From Taeniopygia guttata (taxonomy: Eukaryota; Chordata; Aves; Passeriformes; Estrildidae), in assembly GCF_048771995.1 (NCBI RefSeq), contig NC_133026.1:96688501-96752500 (forward strand): DNA of 64,000 bases. Reading direction: 5' to 3'. The position numbers were made by a program, and so were the translations under genes. The notes beneath the pieces are model-generated. The model was not told the DNA's origin. It made no database searches and was given only the letters and a program-made list of their open reading frames with translations. Below are positions 11,754 through 25,516 of this stretch, one piece after another (positions within the stretch are counted from its first letter, which is position 1; each line of letters starts with the position of its first letter).

Positions 11754-14727
11754 CTGGTTACTTTTATTGTCATTTCAAGTTAGAAGCCACTTTTTCCACT
11801 GGTTCTCCAGTGCTGGTGGACTGGTGGACATTCATTTCTGTGCATCTGGACACATTGATTGTTACTGAAACAATGCTGATTTTATGTTTTAGAAGTTTAA
11901 ATGCTTGAAATTTTCCAGACATCTGCAAAGTTCTCAAACTTTCTTAAAATAAAAAATGCATTAAATTATGAAAACATATTGTCTCTTCAGTCCTCTGTGC
12001 ACATATAAGATATCAAGCAACATATAAGGCAAAATGTCTAAATCATGGAGCACTCAGGTATGGGATTAGATATTGAGTTACTCATCACATTCAAAAATGA
12101 GACAATTCTACATATTCAGCATTCTGGTTACTTGAGAAATCTCCATGCAAAAGTATAAACTTTGTTTTCCAAAAGAGTCAGGGTTAGGAGAGTGTTGAGC
12201 AAGGATTAAAATAATGAAAACCTGGAGTCAAGAGGAATGGGACCTTCAGTCCTAGCTTATGTCCTTTGAGGTCTTTTATCTTCATACAGAGCAATACCTA
12301 AATTTATTTTCAACTTTAGTAGGTATTAATATTTTAAACTATTTAATCTATTTCTTATCTGTCTGTAGAAATTTCATTTAAAGCTTTTCTTCTCCTACCT
12401 GCTATAGAATAATGATCACAGTCATTATAAGTGAAAAAATAATTGACTAGTTCCATTTTGTAATATTTCCATTTAAACATTTCTCTGTAGTATCTGTGTC
12501 GGAAATACACATTGATTCAATATGCTTTATTTTAGTCACCTCTGTTTTTAATAAGATATAATAGCAGTTGGGAACTCTAGAGAACCTTCCACCCTTATCA
12601 GTTTCAGAATAATTTCAGCAGGCTCTAGACCTTGAAGAACTGCTGGTATCGAGAATCATATTAGCTCTTATAGAGCTATAATAGCTGAGACACTTGTTCA
12701 TGTGTACTTCTAAAATTAAAAAATTAATTCATTTCCAATTTCATTTCCAGGTTCCCAGAGCATTTATACCTCAGGTGGCTGAGTCCATGCATAGACTCCT
12801 TTTTCTGGAGTTCCAGTTCATGTAGAATAATTCTGGGAAGAGTTCTGTTTATGGAGAAATCCCAACGGATACTTTGAACACGGTCCCACAACGTATGGCA
12901 GCCTACATAGGAAGTCATCCATCCCTCAGAATTTTAGCATATGTTGTGCTTTTCATGCCATGCACCTTCATGCCTTATGTCAGGGAAGATATGTAAAGCT
13001 CCTAAGCTTTAAGGGTTTAAAACATTGCCCTTGGTGGGGCCATGCACTGTTTCAGACATTGTGACCTGGACAAAAAAACCAAAACCAAAACTAAAGAAAC
13101 TCTTACTGGAGTAAGAGCACCCCATGTAAGTTCAGACCACAAGCTATGCAATGAGATCATAGCTGTCTCCCCCACACAGATGCAGTTGTTGGCTGGGGAA
13201 TGAGAACAAGAATTGCTGTGTACTACTGGGTATTGAAGACCAGGAATCTTCCTCTAGGGTGATAGTTTAGTAGTATTAAAGTAGCTTGCTAATCTTAGAC
13301 ATGTTCCAATTCCTAGGAGAAATATGTTGATCCCTTTGTGTGATCATATCCTACAAATTATTTTCTTTAATTATTTTCTTTTCATTAAACTAGATACTAC
13401 CCAAAATATATTGGCCACTCTGTTGTTTATTTTGCTTTTTGAGGGTGAGGGATGAGGATTCGGGTAAAAATGAATTATGAGATAATTAAAGGAAGCATTT
13501 CAGTCAGCCTTCATTCTATTTCTTCAGCATTGTGGTTTCACATAATTGGGAGCATTTTTGCCTGACCTGAAGGGCAGTGGAAATGACATATTAGGAATAA
13601 AGCAAAATATGTTATATTCATGCTGGATTGCATATAGGCAGAAGGAAAGCTTGTAAGAGTGAGTTATTACACATAATCAGGAGATATTTGTGGTTTAGGT
13701 CACCTTGTATTTCTTAGCTTAAAAATATTTGAAAATACTATTCTCTGACAAACATGTCTTTATTTATCCACACAAAAGCTGTAGAAACAAAAAAAAACCT
13801 CAACAGACCATCTTACTAATACACCAATATTAAGAACTTTAAAGAACATAGCTCAACTTCCTGTAAGTTAGCTTTCCTAATATTACTTTTTATCATTTTG
13901 TTCCCTTGAGACTCTTCCCAGGATTCTATTAGAAAAAAATATTTTTTTCAGTGAAATTGAAATTTTTATCCAATTTTATTTTATAAAGGCTCTTGCATAT
14001 TTTTCCCCTTTAGTCTCAGAAGTCAATTTCTTCAGAAATTATGGTCAGTTATGCTCAGCAGATGAGATTCATCATTCGGTTTTCCCTTTTCTTTCAGAAA
14101 AGGAGAATACTCATTCAGTGTATGGATCACCTTCTGTGGTGTGTTCTGCTTGCTTGCTAGGGTGCTTGGTAATTTTATCTGTCAGCAAATGTATACATAT
14201 GACTGTAATGTATTTGCTGTATTATCAATGTCTCTCTAAGAAATCAGCTGTAATATCCCATTTGGCAGTTTCAGTCTACTTTGGTTTTGTATCTTCATAA
14301 ACTTAAATTGTGTATTAAAATCTAAAGGAGAAAAAATAAGTGTGGATTTTTTTTTTTTTACTGTGTCATCATTTTTGCAGGCTAAAACTCATGTACTGTG
14401 TGATTGAAAATAAGGCAAGTATAATTTTTTTCCCATCTATTCTTTTGTATTTTCTCTACTATTGGGTTTGGGGAAAAATTCACAATATGATATGTGAATG
14501 ATCGTATTTTCTAACACTACATTAGTTTTTTCTATTCTCCCTGCAACTTGAAGAACCTCTTTCATAGAAAATTCTGAAAATTCTTTCCAAGTGTGTTTAA
14601 TTTTTTTCAAGGAATTCACATATGCCCCTTTCTGGGATAATTTTTCCTCTGAGCATTATTGGATTTACTTTTTCCACTCACCCAAACTGAGGCAAGCAAC
14701 TAATAAAGCAAAAATATAAGCCAAACC

Positions 14728-14759
<32 letters not shown>

Positions 14760-15116
14760 AAATAAAAGAAAGAAAAGAATAGAAAAAAAAAAGAAAATAA
14801 AGAAAAAAAGAAGAAAGAAAAGAAAAGAAAAGAAAAGAAAAGAAAAGAAAAGAAAAGAAAAGAAAAGAAAAGAAAAGAAAAGAAAAGAAAAGAAAAGAAA
14901 AGAAAAGAAAAGAAAAGAAAAGAAAAGAAAAGAAAAGAAAAGAAAAGAAAAGAAAAGAAAAGAAAAGAAAAGAAAAGAAAAGAAAAGAAAGGAAAGGAAA
15001 GGAAAGGAAAGGAAAGAAAAGAAAAGAAAAGAAAAGAAAAGAAAAGAAAAGAAAAGAAAAGAAAAGAAAAGAAAAGAAAAGAAAAGAAAAGAAAAGAAAA
15101 GAAAAGAAAAGAAAAG

Positions 15117-15168
<52 letters not shown>
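14728..15168. repeat. Long (AAAAG)n pentanucleotide array with an (AAAGG)n island
   Basis: The array begins with 22 consecutive A (14728-14749) and an impure A/G zone to about 14815. A nearly perfect GAAAA run follows to about 14990. Five GGAAA units follow at 14991-15015, then GAAAA again to about 15140, ending in degraded units. The + strand is essentially all purine for more than 400 bases. The two 175-177-codon frames on the - strand (repeating FLFFS) come from this array and are not proteins. The leading A run suggests the pentamer grew out of a poly-A stretch. Confidence 0.97.
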
Positions 15169-15169
<1 letters not shown>

Positions 15170-17069
15170 CCAAGCAGAAATGGAATAGGTCACGTGGAAA
15201 AACAATAGTTCTCGAGTGATGATTCATTGACATTTACTCTTGAAATGAAGGCTTACCATTTTAAGGGGGAAAAAAACTAAGTCACTCTATTCATTAGGAA
15301 AATGCTCTTTTCTTAAAATACTACATATATGCTCCAAATAACCAAATTTAAAAAAAGGAACTTTTTAGTAATCTATGCGATTCTTTAAAAATAAGCTGAT
15401 GCCTTAGGCTTTATATTTTCAGTATTTTGAAACCTGTTTGCAAAATTCAGCCAACTGGCATTTGTTCAGAGCATAATTGTCTGTTGACATTTACATGGGA
15501 GACTAGGAGAGTAAAAGTCTGCACTGCTCTTTGTGCAGCATCTTTCATTTTCAACTAGTTGCTTGAGTGTTATTGAGGAGGACAGTCTGTCACAGATTAG
15601 CACTGTTCAGTAAGTAGTGTATCTCATCCTCACATTTTTTGAATTAAATATAAATAATACATTAAAAATTTTTTCTTTTGTCACTGTTTAGGTTTTTGAT
15701 CCTTTCTGGACAAAGACTAATATTAAAGAGCATTTCACTTGGCTGTGGTGACATTAAAGATTAAAATAAAGATTAAAATAAAAAAAGAAAGAATACACAA
15801 GATAGTGAAGGGAAAAAAGGAAATAGAAAACTTGAAAAACAGTACTCCTTCTAGCATATTGGGCACTGTTCAAAAAAACCAGCTGAACCTTCCATCTGCC
15901 AGATGAGTTGAACCAGCTACATTTCAATTATCAGATGGGGTTCTCAGAGGAACCTAGTAACTGCAATAAACATTTTTACTTGTTTCTGCTTCTAATTTTC
16001 TCTGAGCATAAGCTGCACCAAAATAAGTTTGAAAGCTGCTTCATTAGACAGAATTGCAAGGTGGAGTGTAAACATAATTTCAGTATTTTAAGATTATCCA
16101 TGTTGAACAGTTATATTTAAAAAAATACACAAAATAGGCATGACATTCACCTTTTTTCCCCCCTCCTCCTTCCCCCAAACTCACAAAAGCTGCATCAAAC
16201 CTTTAGTGATGCTTTGTAGTATTAAAGGCACTGCTCATGATCCATCAGTAAAGAACCATTCCTACCTGGAGCCTTCTAGTTAAAGTTTAATTATTTGTGT
16301 CTGCCAGAAAGTCCCAGTGACTAGAAAGTGGAAACAAAATCCAGATGAAGTAAATAGAACAATTAGTTAGGATTCATAAAGTTAAAGTAGATCAGTAAAA
16401 CAAAAAATCACCATATGTCAGCATTGATCTAATATTTTGTGGGAACCTTTTAACTCTGGAATATTCATAGGCTTTGCATTCCTTGGATCTTTTTTCTCCT
16501 TACAGCATGTAAGTATGAATAGAAAGAAGCAGAAGTACTGAAAATCAGAGCCAGCTTCAGCATGGTTTTCTGGCCAAGGTTCTTTGGAGCAAAAAGTAAA
16601 GAGAAATGAGAGTAGAAAAGAAAATCTGTTCTGTTTAGAAATCCAGGATAGAATTTCAGAGGCTGTGTAGGTTTGCACAGATTCTCTTAACTTGTATCTT
16701 TATAGCGAGGAAGCAAGGTGTATTTTGAAGAGTGGACTGAGAAAATTTGGTGGATGTTAGTAGAGACTAAACAGGCCCAAAGATCTGGTGATATAGGGCT
16801 AGCACCTTTTATGCACTAAATAGTCCAACCCACTCTAGATTAATTTCTGAAATCTGTACTATATATCATAAATATAAATTCAGTAAATCTTATAACACAA
16901 GTTATACTGTAGGTTAAATAATTATAAATCCTTAAAAAGCACAAAAACAAAATAAGGAAGGAGGATTCAATATTAATATCACAACCTAAGATAGAGTCAA
17001 GAAAATCTGAGGTTTTTCTTATAAAATATTCTTTTGCTACTGGAAATTTGATTGTTGGGGATTTTTTAA

Positions 17070-17105
<36 letters not shown>

Positions 17106-19539
17106 TGTGTGTATTTAAAGGAAACACAAAATTTTAATATTTTAATTCAAGATCAACCTGAGGAGTAAAGATGCTCAATTATGGTTTCATACTTTTCATA
17201 CTTGCAGATACTTTCATAGCAGAGTTTAAAACTGAGTATTCCTTTCTTGCTATTATTGTACTCCAGCAGATGAGAATGCAAATATTTTTAAGAGCTGGAA
17301 AAATCAATCTCTAACAAAATCTTTAGAGAGATTTTGGCAGAATATACTGAAAGGAAAATATTAATAAAAAGTAGGAGAGCTAGGTAAAAGGAAAAACACA
17401 GGATTAAGGATGAGTTTTTGGTGTTAAACTGTCTGAATTTCATCATAACAGTATATCATATATCATCATACCATATCTATGGTGATGTATACCATACTCA
17501 TACCTAAATATAAGTCTAATAATGAGTTAGCACAATGTCTTATGTTTTTTTCTTCTGCTTTTCTTTTTCTTCCTGTTCCAAGATTCCAGCTGACTAGGAG
17601 GTAATTTTCAAAGAACCTACAGGATTAAACCCCCTGTTCCAGAAAATACACCCCTAGAACATCTTTATTCAGTGCAGGAAAAGTCTCAAATTGCTCTGCA
17701 AAAGACAGTAATTTATGTTAAGAAATCTAAGCTTATATATAAATTTTCTTTTCCTCTCAAAAGGAATTATTTGGCAATGTGTCAATAACACACCCTTTAA
17801 TAATATAATTTTAGACAAAGAATAAAATATAATTAGCATGATCAATATGTGTATTATTCTCACACAAATTATTATCAAAGTAGGAAGAGTTTGCCTTTAC
17901 ACTGCCTTTTATTAACTCAGAAACAAATAAACCAAAGCATTTTTTGTTGAAATGTAAGTAGAAATGCAAGTGTAAAATTATCTAAGAAAACACAAGAAGG
18001 TGCTCCAGCAGATCTGGAAAAAAACATAGTAATATTTTATTTTTCTCATACTCAGAAAAAAACCCAGAAAACTGTCTTCTGAGATGTGCCCAATGGTGAA
18101 AAGGTCAGTGTTTCCTGCTAATTGAATCAGAAATGGCCACTTGAAATTTTTAGTAAAAAATATTTAATCTAGTTGGCATTTCCTCTCATTCTGTAAGTGT
18201 AAACTGTAAAAAAAAGTGCTTTGTTAACTAATGTAAAGCCATATGTAACTGTGTTTTTATGAAGTAGATCATCCCACTTTCTGGAAGAACTGTGTAAAAC
18301 TACACAGCGGAATCACCACTTAGGTCCAATTAAGTCTTAGTAGAAACTGAGTTTTTTGACAGAAATCTTATACAAAAAGGGGCAGTACTACTACTGTGTT
18401 AAAGCCATGTTTTTGAAAAAAACAAGCACAGAACAACAGCTTCAAGAAAAGAAGATCTGAGGGAAAGAAATAAATATTTATGTACTGTTTCAAAAATACT
18501 TCACCCTTAGAATCTTGATAGAATTCTTTCTTCAGTGACATTTCCTAGTTTGTTGTCTTGTGGCTAATTGTGCCATTCATTTAGCCTGAGAATACGAACC
18601 GTTTTCTGTAAAATGTTTAGATTCCCATGAGAATTCTGAACTCTGTACGCGCTTTGGATTTACTTTGCTAAGCTTTAATTAAAGTAAAAAAAAATAATTT
18701 GTTCTCTTTCTTATTATTCTATATTTCTCCTCATCACCTCATCTCCACGCATTTATACTTGTTCTAATCATGAAGCTATTTAGAAATACTCTCCTTCAAC
18801 TAATGATCATTATAGTCTCCATTTACTAGGTATTTTTTTCGCTGCCAGGATATGTTTTTAAGTCAATTAACTAGGCTTAGAAGGGACTATATATTTTTTT
18901 AAATAGTACCTATTTTGAGGCTAATAAGCAAAATGCTAACTGTCCATTTTTTGTAATGAGTCATAAACAAGGTACATGAGGGAGAAATACACCTCAGGCC
19001 TCACAGGCAGCTCTTGCTTACAGTAATGTCCCCAGAGCAAACATTGCAATAATTTTTATAATTTTCATAACATGTTTTCCTGATAATATGACCTAGGACA
19101 GTGATCCAATACTGGCTGTTACATTCATCATTTCCAAAAGAAAAAAAATCACAGTTTAGACCAGCAGGGTCTGCTTATGTATCAGTTTAGGGCATATGCA
19201 TGCACATATACACCACACACAACATAGGAAGAAATATGTTTTTACAACTTGAAGAAAACATCAAACTTCACGATAAATTTTCATGTGACTGGAAAGTTTC
19301 AAGCCTTTGTAGTGTTAAACCATGAAATATGGTTTGTCCCAATTATTATCCCTGGGTACTGATACAAAGAAATCATTATGCACCAGCACTGGAAACCTAT
19401 GGAGAATGTGACTTCTGATTCAAAACTACAATAGAAAGGGACAAAGGTATGTGGGAGAGAAAATTGCACAGATAGTTCTTATCTATTTTTATTAAAACTT
19501 GTGTTATACTTAGAGATCTGTCCTCTTGAATTCATGTCA
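15169..19539. other. AT-rich non-coding stretch, no gene seen
   Basis: No exon, RNA gene or transposon is recognised. It holds a duplicated AAAGATTAAAAT unit near 15754-15780, a C/T-rich tract near 16150-16177, and the (TG)n repeat at 17072-17112. All open frames are short and AT-biased. Confidence 0.6.
17072..17112. repeat. (TG)n microsatellite
   Basis: An alternating TG run interrupted once by an extra TT near 17103. The 95-codon - strand frame that starts beside it owes its (TH)n stretch to this repeat. Confidence 0.97.
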
Positions 19540-19835
19540 GTGGGTCATCTGGTCCAACCTCCTGCTCAAGCAGGGTCTTCCTAGAGCACATGGTGCAGAA
19601 TTGAATCCAGATGGTCCTGGAATATCTCCAGTGAGGGAGACTCCACAGTCTCTCTGGGCAACCTGTTGGGCACCCACACAGTAAAGAAGTTCTTCCTCGT
19701 GTTCAAGTGGAATTTTGTGGAACTTCCTGTGCATCTGTTGCTTTCTGTTTCCTCTTGCCCTGCTGACTGGCACTGCCAGGAAGAGCCTGGATCCTTCCTC
19801 TGAGTGAACCCTCCTTTAGATACTTACATATGTAT
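19540..19835 (-). mobile_element. CR1 LINE fragment, 3' region
   Basis: On the + strand this reads as the reverse complement of a CR1 3' untranslated region. It contains the signature GGTCATCTGGTCCAACCTCC, then CTGCTCAAGCAGGGTC, ATATCTCCAGTGAGGGAGACT, CTCTGGGCAACCTGTT and AAGAAGTTCTTCCTCGTG. It closes with CCTTTAGATACTTA near 19812. The order and spacing match the avian CR1 layout I remember. The terminal ATTCTATG-type repeats are missing or decayed at the left end. The right end fades into TA-rich sequence, as expected for a 5'-truncated copy. The 78-codon frame inside it is not a gene. Confidence 0.93.
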
Positions 19836-19869
19836 AGGTGTGTAGTGTATGTATACTTATACTTAGATA

Positions 19870-20125
19870 GGTTCTGGATTCTCCGTCTCTAGGTTCTGGT
19901 AGAACACAAAGCAAGCAAGGCGTGGCTGGGGTTTCTAGAAGAAAACCACAACATTTGCAATAGCCCCACCAAAGGGTAAATGATATAAAAGTAAGAAAGT
20001 TGTTCTGAGGGCAACTGGCAAGCAAGATGTGACAGGTGTCCCATACTCAGCTTATGAGCGAAGTCTGGTCCCTCTCCCAGCAGCATCCCAGACCATTTAC
20101 CCTGGAAAGTCACTCCAAACATATA
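19870..20125. other. GC-richer block with a TATAAAA motif, possible LTR remnant
   Basis: This block is less AT-rich than its flanks and starts about 35 bases after the CR1 fragment. On the + strand it has TATAAAA at 19984-19990, preceded by a GC-rich segment and followed by further GC-richer sequence to about 20110. Both strands have open frames of about 70 codons, which is unusual here. I do not recognise a known protein in either. The look is that of an LTR promoter region, but I cannot name a family or define ends. Confidence 0.35.
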
Positions 20126-20522
20126 TTAATGCTTATGTTTATTATAAAATAATACTATCAAGAAAGATTGGATGAAGCCAATTCTTGTAAATAAAACTAA
20201 GAATTGTTTCAGAAAAATTACAGCTGCATACAGAGAAAAACAGATTTTGGTTTTAGAAAATTAGTATAATAGCATTTTAAAAGGTAATCAAGAATTCCTT
20301 TTATGTGTTTGAAAGAGATGGCTATAAAAAATAAAAATTTTATGTTCTCTAACATCTACTATATGAAAAAGCAGTGCATCCTGAGCAGAAATAGGCAATA
20401 AAGGATTTTTAAAATGAACAGCTAAATCACTGTAACAGCCAACACATGCAGTCTTTTCCTGGAAATCCTGACTACTGACTATAACCAAAATCTCATTCTG
20501 AAAGTCCTGAGGCCTATTTTAC

Positions 20523-20562
20523 AAAACAAACAAACAAACAAACAAACAAAAAAAAAAAAAAA
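20523..20562. repeat. (CAAA)n repeat ending in poly-A
   Basis: About six CAAA units run directly into about 15 A. This is a simple repeat. Confidence 0.95.
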
Positions 20563-23500
20563 CAAACCATAATACTAGTTAGTTAGAATATGAATAATTT
20601 TATTTAATGCAATACTTGATGTCTATCCTGTCATATATGTTATAAAAAATGATGGCCATTTAAAAATACCAAAATAAGTGGAAGTAATAGTTTCTTTCCT
20701 AGGAATAAGTGTGACACAACTTCCTTTGAAAATTATGATTTGCAAAAAACTATTTTCTTCTTTGAATAATAGAAGGGTATAGAAACTAAATTAAAAGTTA
20801 TCTGTTACTGCTGATCTAAATTTATTGGAAATCAACAATGAGTTATACATATATTTTCAGTCTACTTCAAGAAATGTTAAATGACTCTCCTTTTAGAAAC
20901 AAAGACTCTCTTTCATAATAGGATTTCTTTTTCAAAATACTTGGTTCTCCATCTCTAACATTAAAAAAAATGATTCTGATTCAGTGAATATTTGTGTGCA
21001 ATTCAATGAAATCTGAACAGTGTCAGAGCCAAGAAATTACAAGAAAAATATCTGCAAAAAAGTGTGCTACTAAGTGTTGTGCATTTGCACTTAAAATGAA
21101 AATAGATGTACTAGAGGTGCATGTTATTATATATTTGCACGTACATTTGAAGTGTCATACACATATTTGAAATATATATATTTTAAAAGTCAAAACAAAA
21201 ATGAAATTAACAATAATAATGTTTTTCATAGTAGTTGCATTTAAAAAAGTGATTAAGAATGGCCACAGTAAGGCACAGACAGATGCTATAATAAGATACA
21301 TTAAATACAGTAGTGAGAGAAAGTGTTGAAAAAAATTAATAAAGTTTACTTTCCAACTACATTTGCTTAAAAGAGTTTAAGGATATGATGACTAATAAAG
21401 GTCACAGACACTGTCATGAATCTCTGATTCACAAATTATTTTTGGAAATTCCTATTTCAGTGTAAAAATATGAACACAAATATTTACTCAGGCCAGAAAA
21501 ATGGGTAAGATTTATACTTAACAGGAAATTATTCTCAAGAGGAAAATTGCTGTTATAGCTAAAGAACATTGGATCTTAAATTGCTGTTTTCTAGTTCCAA
21601 AGTTACATAATCATCTGGGAACTGAATTTCCATTCTGCAATTGTAAGGGAATGTTAAACAACAATAACATATCAGTACAAAACCAGTTCTCCTTCAGTTA
21701 CTTTCAGAAACTTCATACTTGTGTCTTAAGTAGGAAATTACTCCAAAGCAAAACACATAAGAAATTTTTTGTCATAAACACAAAGTCTCATACTGTTTGG
21801 AAACACTGGTGTAGGATCACTGTTTTCAGCAATAAAAAGATTTCAGCTTCATTCCATAGCTACCAGGGTTTCCAGTGTTGAGACAGACTGTCCGTGCAAC
21901 TGCCTTTGAGGTAAGACTTCAGTCTTAACTGGGCTTCTACTCAAGCTAATTTATTTTCTCCAATGTTTTTGCCAGTGTTCCTGTATTTTAGAAAGCCGTT
22001 GTTGACATAATTCAAACACTTTATTTTTATTCATAAACAGAAGCAGGGAAAATTTTGTATGGAATTTAATTTGACATAAGAAAATAAATTATGAGAACAG
22101 TGACAGAGCCTAAAATATGTAACAGCTGCTGTGCTACCTAAAATGATTGCAGAAAGCCAATTTTATTCAAAAGAAAAAAATAATTATGTGATTATTCCAA
22201 ATTTGGAATGTCTATGCTATTTTATGGATTTATTTTAGCTCGGTAAATAAATATATAAATATAATGGAATAATATGTAGCAATAATAGTATGATTCTAAA
22301 ATAGTGAAGTAAAATTGACTAAATAATTTTTGCAGTCAGGAAGAAGCATGCCCTGGACAATTAATTAATGCAGTTGAAATATTCTTATGAAAGCAAATTT
22401 ATTAAATAGATTAAATATATAATGCTTAGACCAATCACCAGAACATCCTATTTCATGTCAAATTAAAATCTAAAATATTTTATAAACATAATACATTTAA
22501 TAAAAATTTCCATAAATAAAACACACACATGGAAAACTTATATATTTGAAGCTATTAATTACATAAAGTTTTGTGTCCCTCTCTCTGTGTATACTTAAAA
22601 TAGATATACCATTGTCATCAGATTCACACAAAAACAAATTCAGGACCTTATAAGGACTTATTCATCAAAGCATATTTCACACATAAGAAAGGATATAATA
22701 AAACAAAACCAGACCATCATCACTGCCTGCATGTGAAGCCCCCACACCTGACCAATGCATGCTGCATTTCCAGTTAGGATGCCTAGGGACATAGTTTTGC
22801 TGCCTATGGGTTTAAAAACATAAACATAATTATTATACTAATACTAACAAAAAAAACCCCAAATCTTTTTTAGTGTTTCTAAACAGAATTACCCTCAAAT
22901 TTTTACAATGATGGTGACATGTAGGACTGATACCTGTAGGGAGGCACTGTAACTACCAGCAGAGAGCTCTTCCTGCAGGAATTGTCGTTTGTTTCAAGGT
23001 GGTCTAGGTCTTCTCTACATTCTCTACATTATACAGAGAAGGGGATACTGAGGATATTTAAACCTTTCAAACCATCAAAGTAACATTGAAATAGATTTTT
23101 GAAACTTAAAAAAACATACTGGATAATAAAGATGATACAAGGTTGTTGTTAAGATGTTAAGACTAATTAATAAAGTGATTTTGATGCCTATGTCCTTGAA
23201 TTTGAACTTTTGAAGCAGTTGAACTTAAAAAAATCAGTTTAAATTGAAAACTGTTTTGCTTTGAGGTTTTTTATTTGTTTTGTTGGGTTTATTTCCCCCC
23301 ACAGTAAGGCCAAGATCAACCAAGAGAGTTTTGTTTTTCTTTACCAAATCTTATTTTTCTTTTTCCCTAGTGTTTAGGTGAAGCTTTCTGAGCAGTGGGA
23401 GACTGATCTCTATACCAACTTTTCCCTGTGGCCACTTGACATTTCAGGTACCAGTTTTCTCAGAGCAAGCCATTACACAGTAGCTGTAGTGAGCTTCAGA

Positions 23501-24034
23501 TAATGGAACTGCTCTAAGCAGAGGACTCCACAACTGCAAGAAATATCCTTCTTGATTTTTTTTTTTTTTAGTATTTACCCTTGAAAGTGTGTTATTCTGA
23601 AACCTTTCTGAGAGAGAAACTGGGTCTTGATATGTTCATCCATATACTCAACAAATTATATCACAAAGAATATATATTTTACTACGAAGTTCTTAATTCT
23701 ATTTTATTCCTCTCTGTCATTTAATCAGTCATATAGTACCTATTGCTAATTGCTGGTCTTAATGATTTTTATTTAATTAATAATATTTTTGCCTAGACTA
23801 ATTCTGTTTTCTTCCCTTGGGAATAATAAAGTATCAGGAATACTATATAAAGTACAGAATGTTTTTGCAACAACTGTGAGTTCATTAGATATCTTTTGGG
23901 AATTTTATTCTATATTCTCCTGTGTGTTTTGGGTTTTTCACCCTCTTAGAATACAAGTTGTCATTCACAGAAAGGTGGCATGCTGTTAGTAGAGTGTTCA
24001 GAACAGAACAGATTTGTATGGATTGTAGTACTCA

Positions 24035-24110
24035 GCAAATGGGCCAGACAGAGCCCCATCCATCCTACTTCAGTGTCTCCAACAGCAGTCAGTAGAAGAA
24101 AGTGCTTAGG
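24035..24110. mobile_element. Possible fragment of an avian dispersed repeat
   Basis: The phrase CCATCCATCCTACTTCAG, followed by GTGTCTCCAACAGCAGTCAG and AAGTGCTTAGGAAAATA, resembles a stretch I associate with dispersed sequence in bird genomes. The match is short and from memory, and I cannot assign a family or orientation. Confidence 0.3.
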
Positions 24111-25486
24111 AAAATAAAAATATAAACAGAGAACACAGAGGATAATTATTTTCTTAGTACAGGTTTCTTTACTTCAGAAATAGCCAGTAATTTCCTGAGT
24201 TTTCTGCTAAATTTACACTGTTACATTTGATGTTTATCCAAGTATGTAAAGTGCATAATATTTTTTTAACCTCTGAAATCCTGTGCAGTCAGATATCTAA
24301 GTATATGGAAGCACATAGGAAGACAGAGATTTGATCTTTTTTCATCATTGTTTCTAGATTCTATATGCTTGCTTGGAAACATCAGTAGTGGATTTCTAGA
24401 GGAATTAACACAGGTTTAGACCATACAATTTCAGAATTTATGTGTATAAATAATTTTTGAAACAATGTTATATTTAGTGAATAGTTCAAGTGAAGTGTGT
24501 AGATTCGAGTATTGCATGTCAGATTAGTCTCAAAACAAAACAATAAGGTACATATATAATAAACAGTTAACATTTAATAAGTATCTATTTTCAAATGTCA
24601 CATTCTATGGTTAAATTTAATGTTTCAAATCTATAGGCTAACATTGCTGCTCCAGGTTAGCAAGGATAGGTGATTACCTTGTAATTTCCATAATGGTCTT
24701 TGCTATTCTTGCAAGACAAGTTTATATCTTCAGCCACTGAGGAACATCTCCAATGTCTTTCTTTTCCATTTTCCTATTATTGCTCTGGCTTTTTCTTATT
24801 GAAAATAAAGCTTAAATAGGAGTTACAAGGGAGAGAAAGGCAATTGCTTGGGAGTTAGGCACACTCAGATCATTTAAGGCACTGATAGCAGATTTTGTGC
24901 TGCAATTCTTTCTCTCAACTGAACCATAGCTTGGAACGAGATCAATGCTAATTTTTTTTATTTCCTTTATTCTTTAGGATTTCCTGGAGCTCATTCAATG
25001 GTTTTAGGTTTGGAGGATGTTCCTGTTAGTTCAAAGATAATCTCTTATGTAAATATATTTTGCTTTTATGAGGCATAAAACTACCAATATCTTTGAAAAC
25101 AGATTTTAGATTACTGCAAGAAGTATTTTGTGCCAGTGGCATTTAAGGTGTTCAGTTCACTATATTTTATGCTCTTTTTATTTAAAAAAGTAATTTTATC
25201 TCCAACTCACAGCAGATTTTTCTATTTTATCATTATTTTTGTTATCCCTCTGACCTGTGGGTAGTAATATTCTACTCAGGACTGGCTAGGATTGTGTTGA
25301 TACCTGCCATGTACCTGCCTATTTTTGAAGCATTTTAAAGTCCTTAAACTTTAAATATTGGAGCATTAAAAGCTTGAGTTTAGCTATTTTAATCAACTTA
25401 AAATAGTAATTTTATTTGATAATTTAAAATAAATTTTAAATAAAATATGTTCCAAATAATATCTCTTGTAACCTGGACTAAGCAAG

Positions 25487-25516
25487 AAAACAAAAACAAA
25501 AACAAAAACAAAAAAA
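25487..25516. repeat. (AACAAA)n short tandem repeat
   Basis: Four to five hexamer units of A with a single C. The 80- and 95-codon frames crossing it on the two strands are shadows of this repeat. Confidence 0.9.

Larger units (their letters stand above)
8633..14727. other. AT-rich non-coding stretch, no gene seen
   Basis: No repeat family or exon is recognised. It contains the 19-bp tandem duplication at 8722-8759, a poly-A run near 9504-9521, a 7-bp-arm inverted repeat at 9918-9936 and a poly-T run at 11733-11753. A 106-codon frame at 9581-9901 and shorter ones have no motif I recognise and are of chance length. Confidence 0.6.

Noticed and set aside
14678..15233. Two 175-177-codon - strand frames rich in F, L and S
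   Set aside because: They are produced entirely by the (AAAAG)n array.
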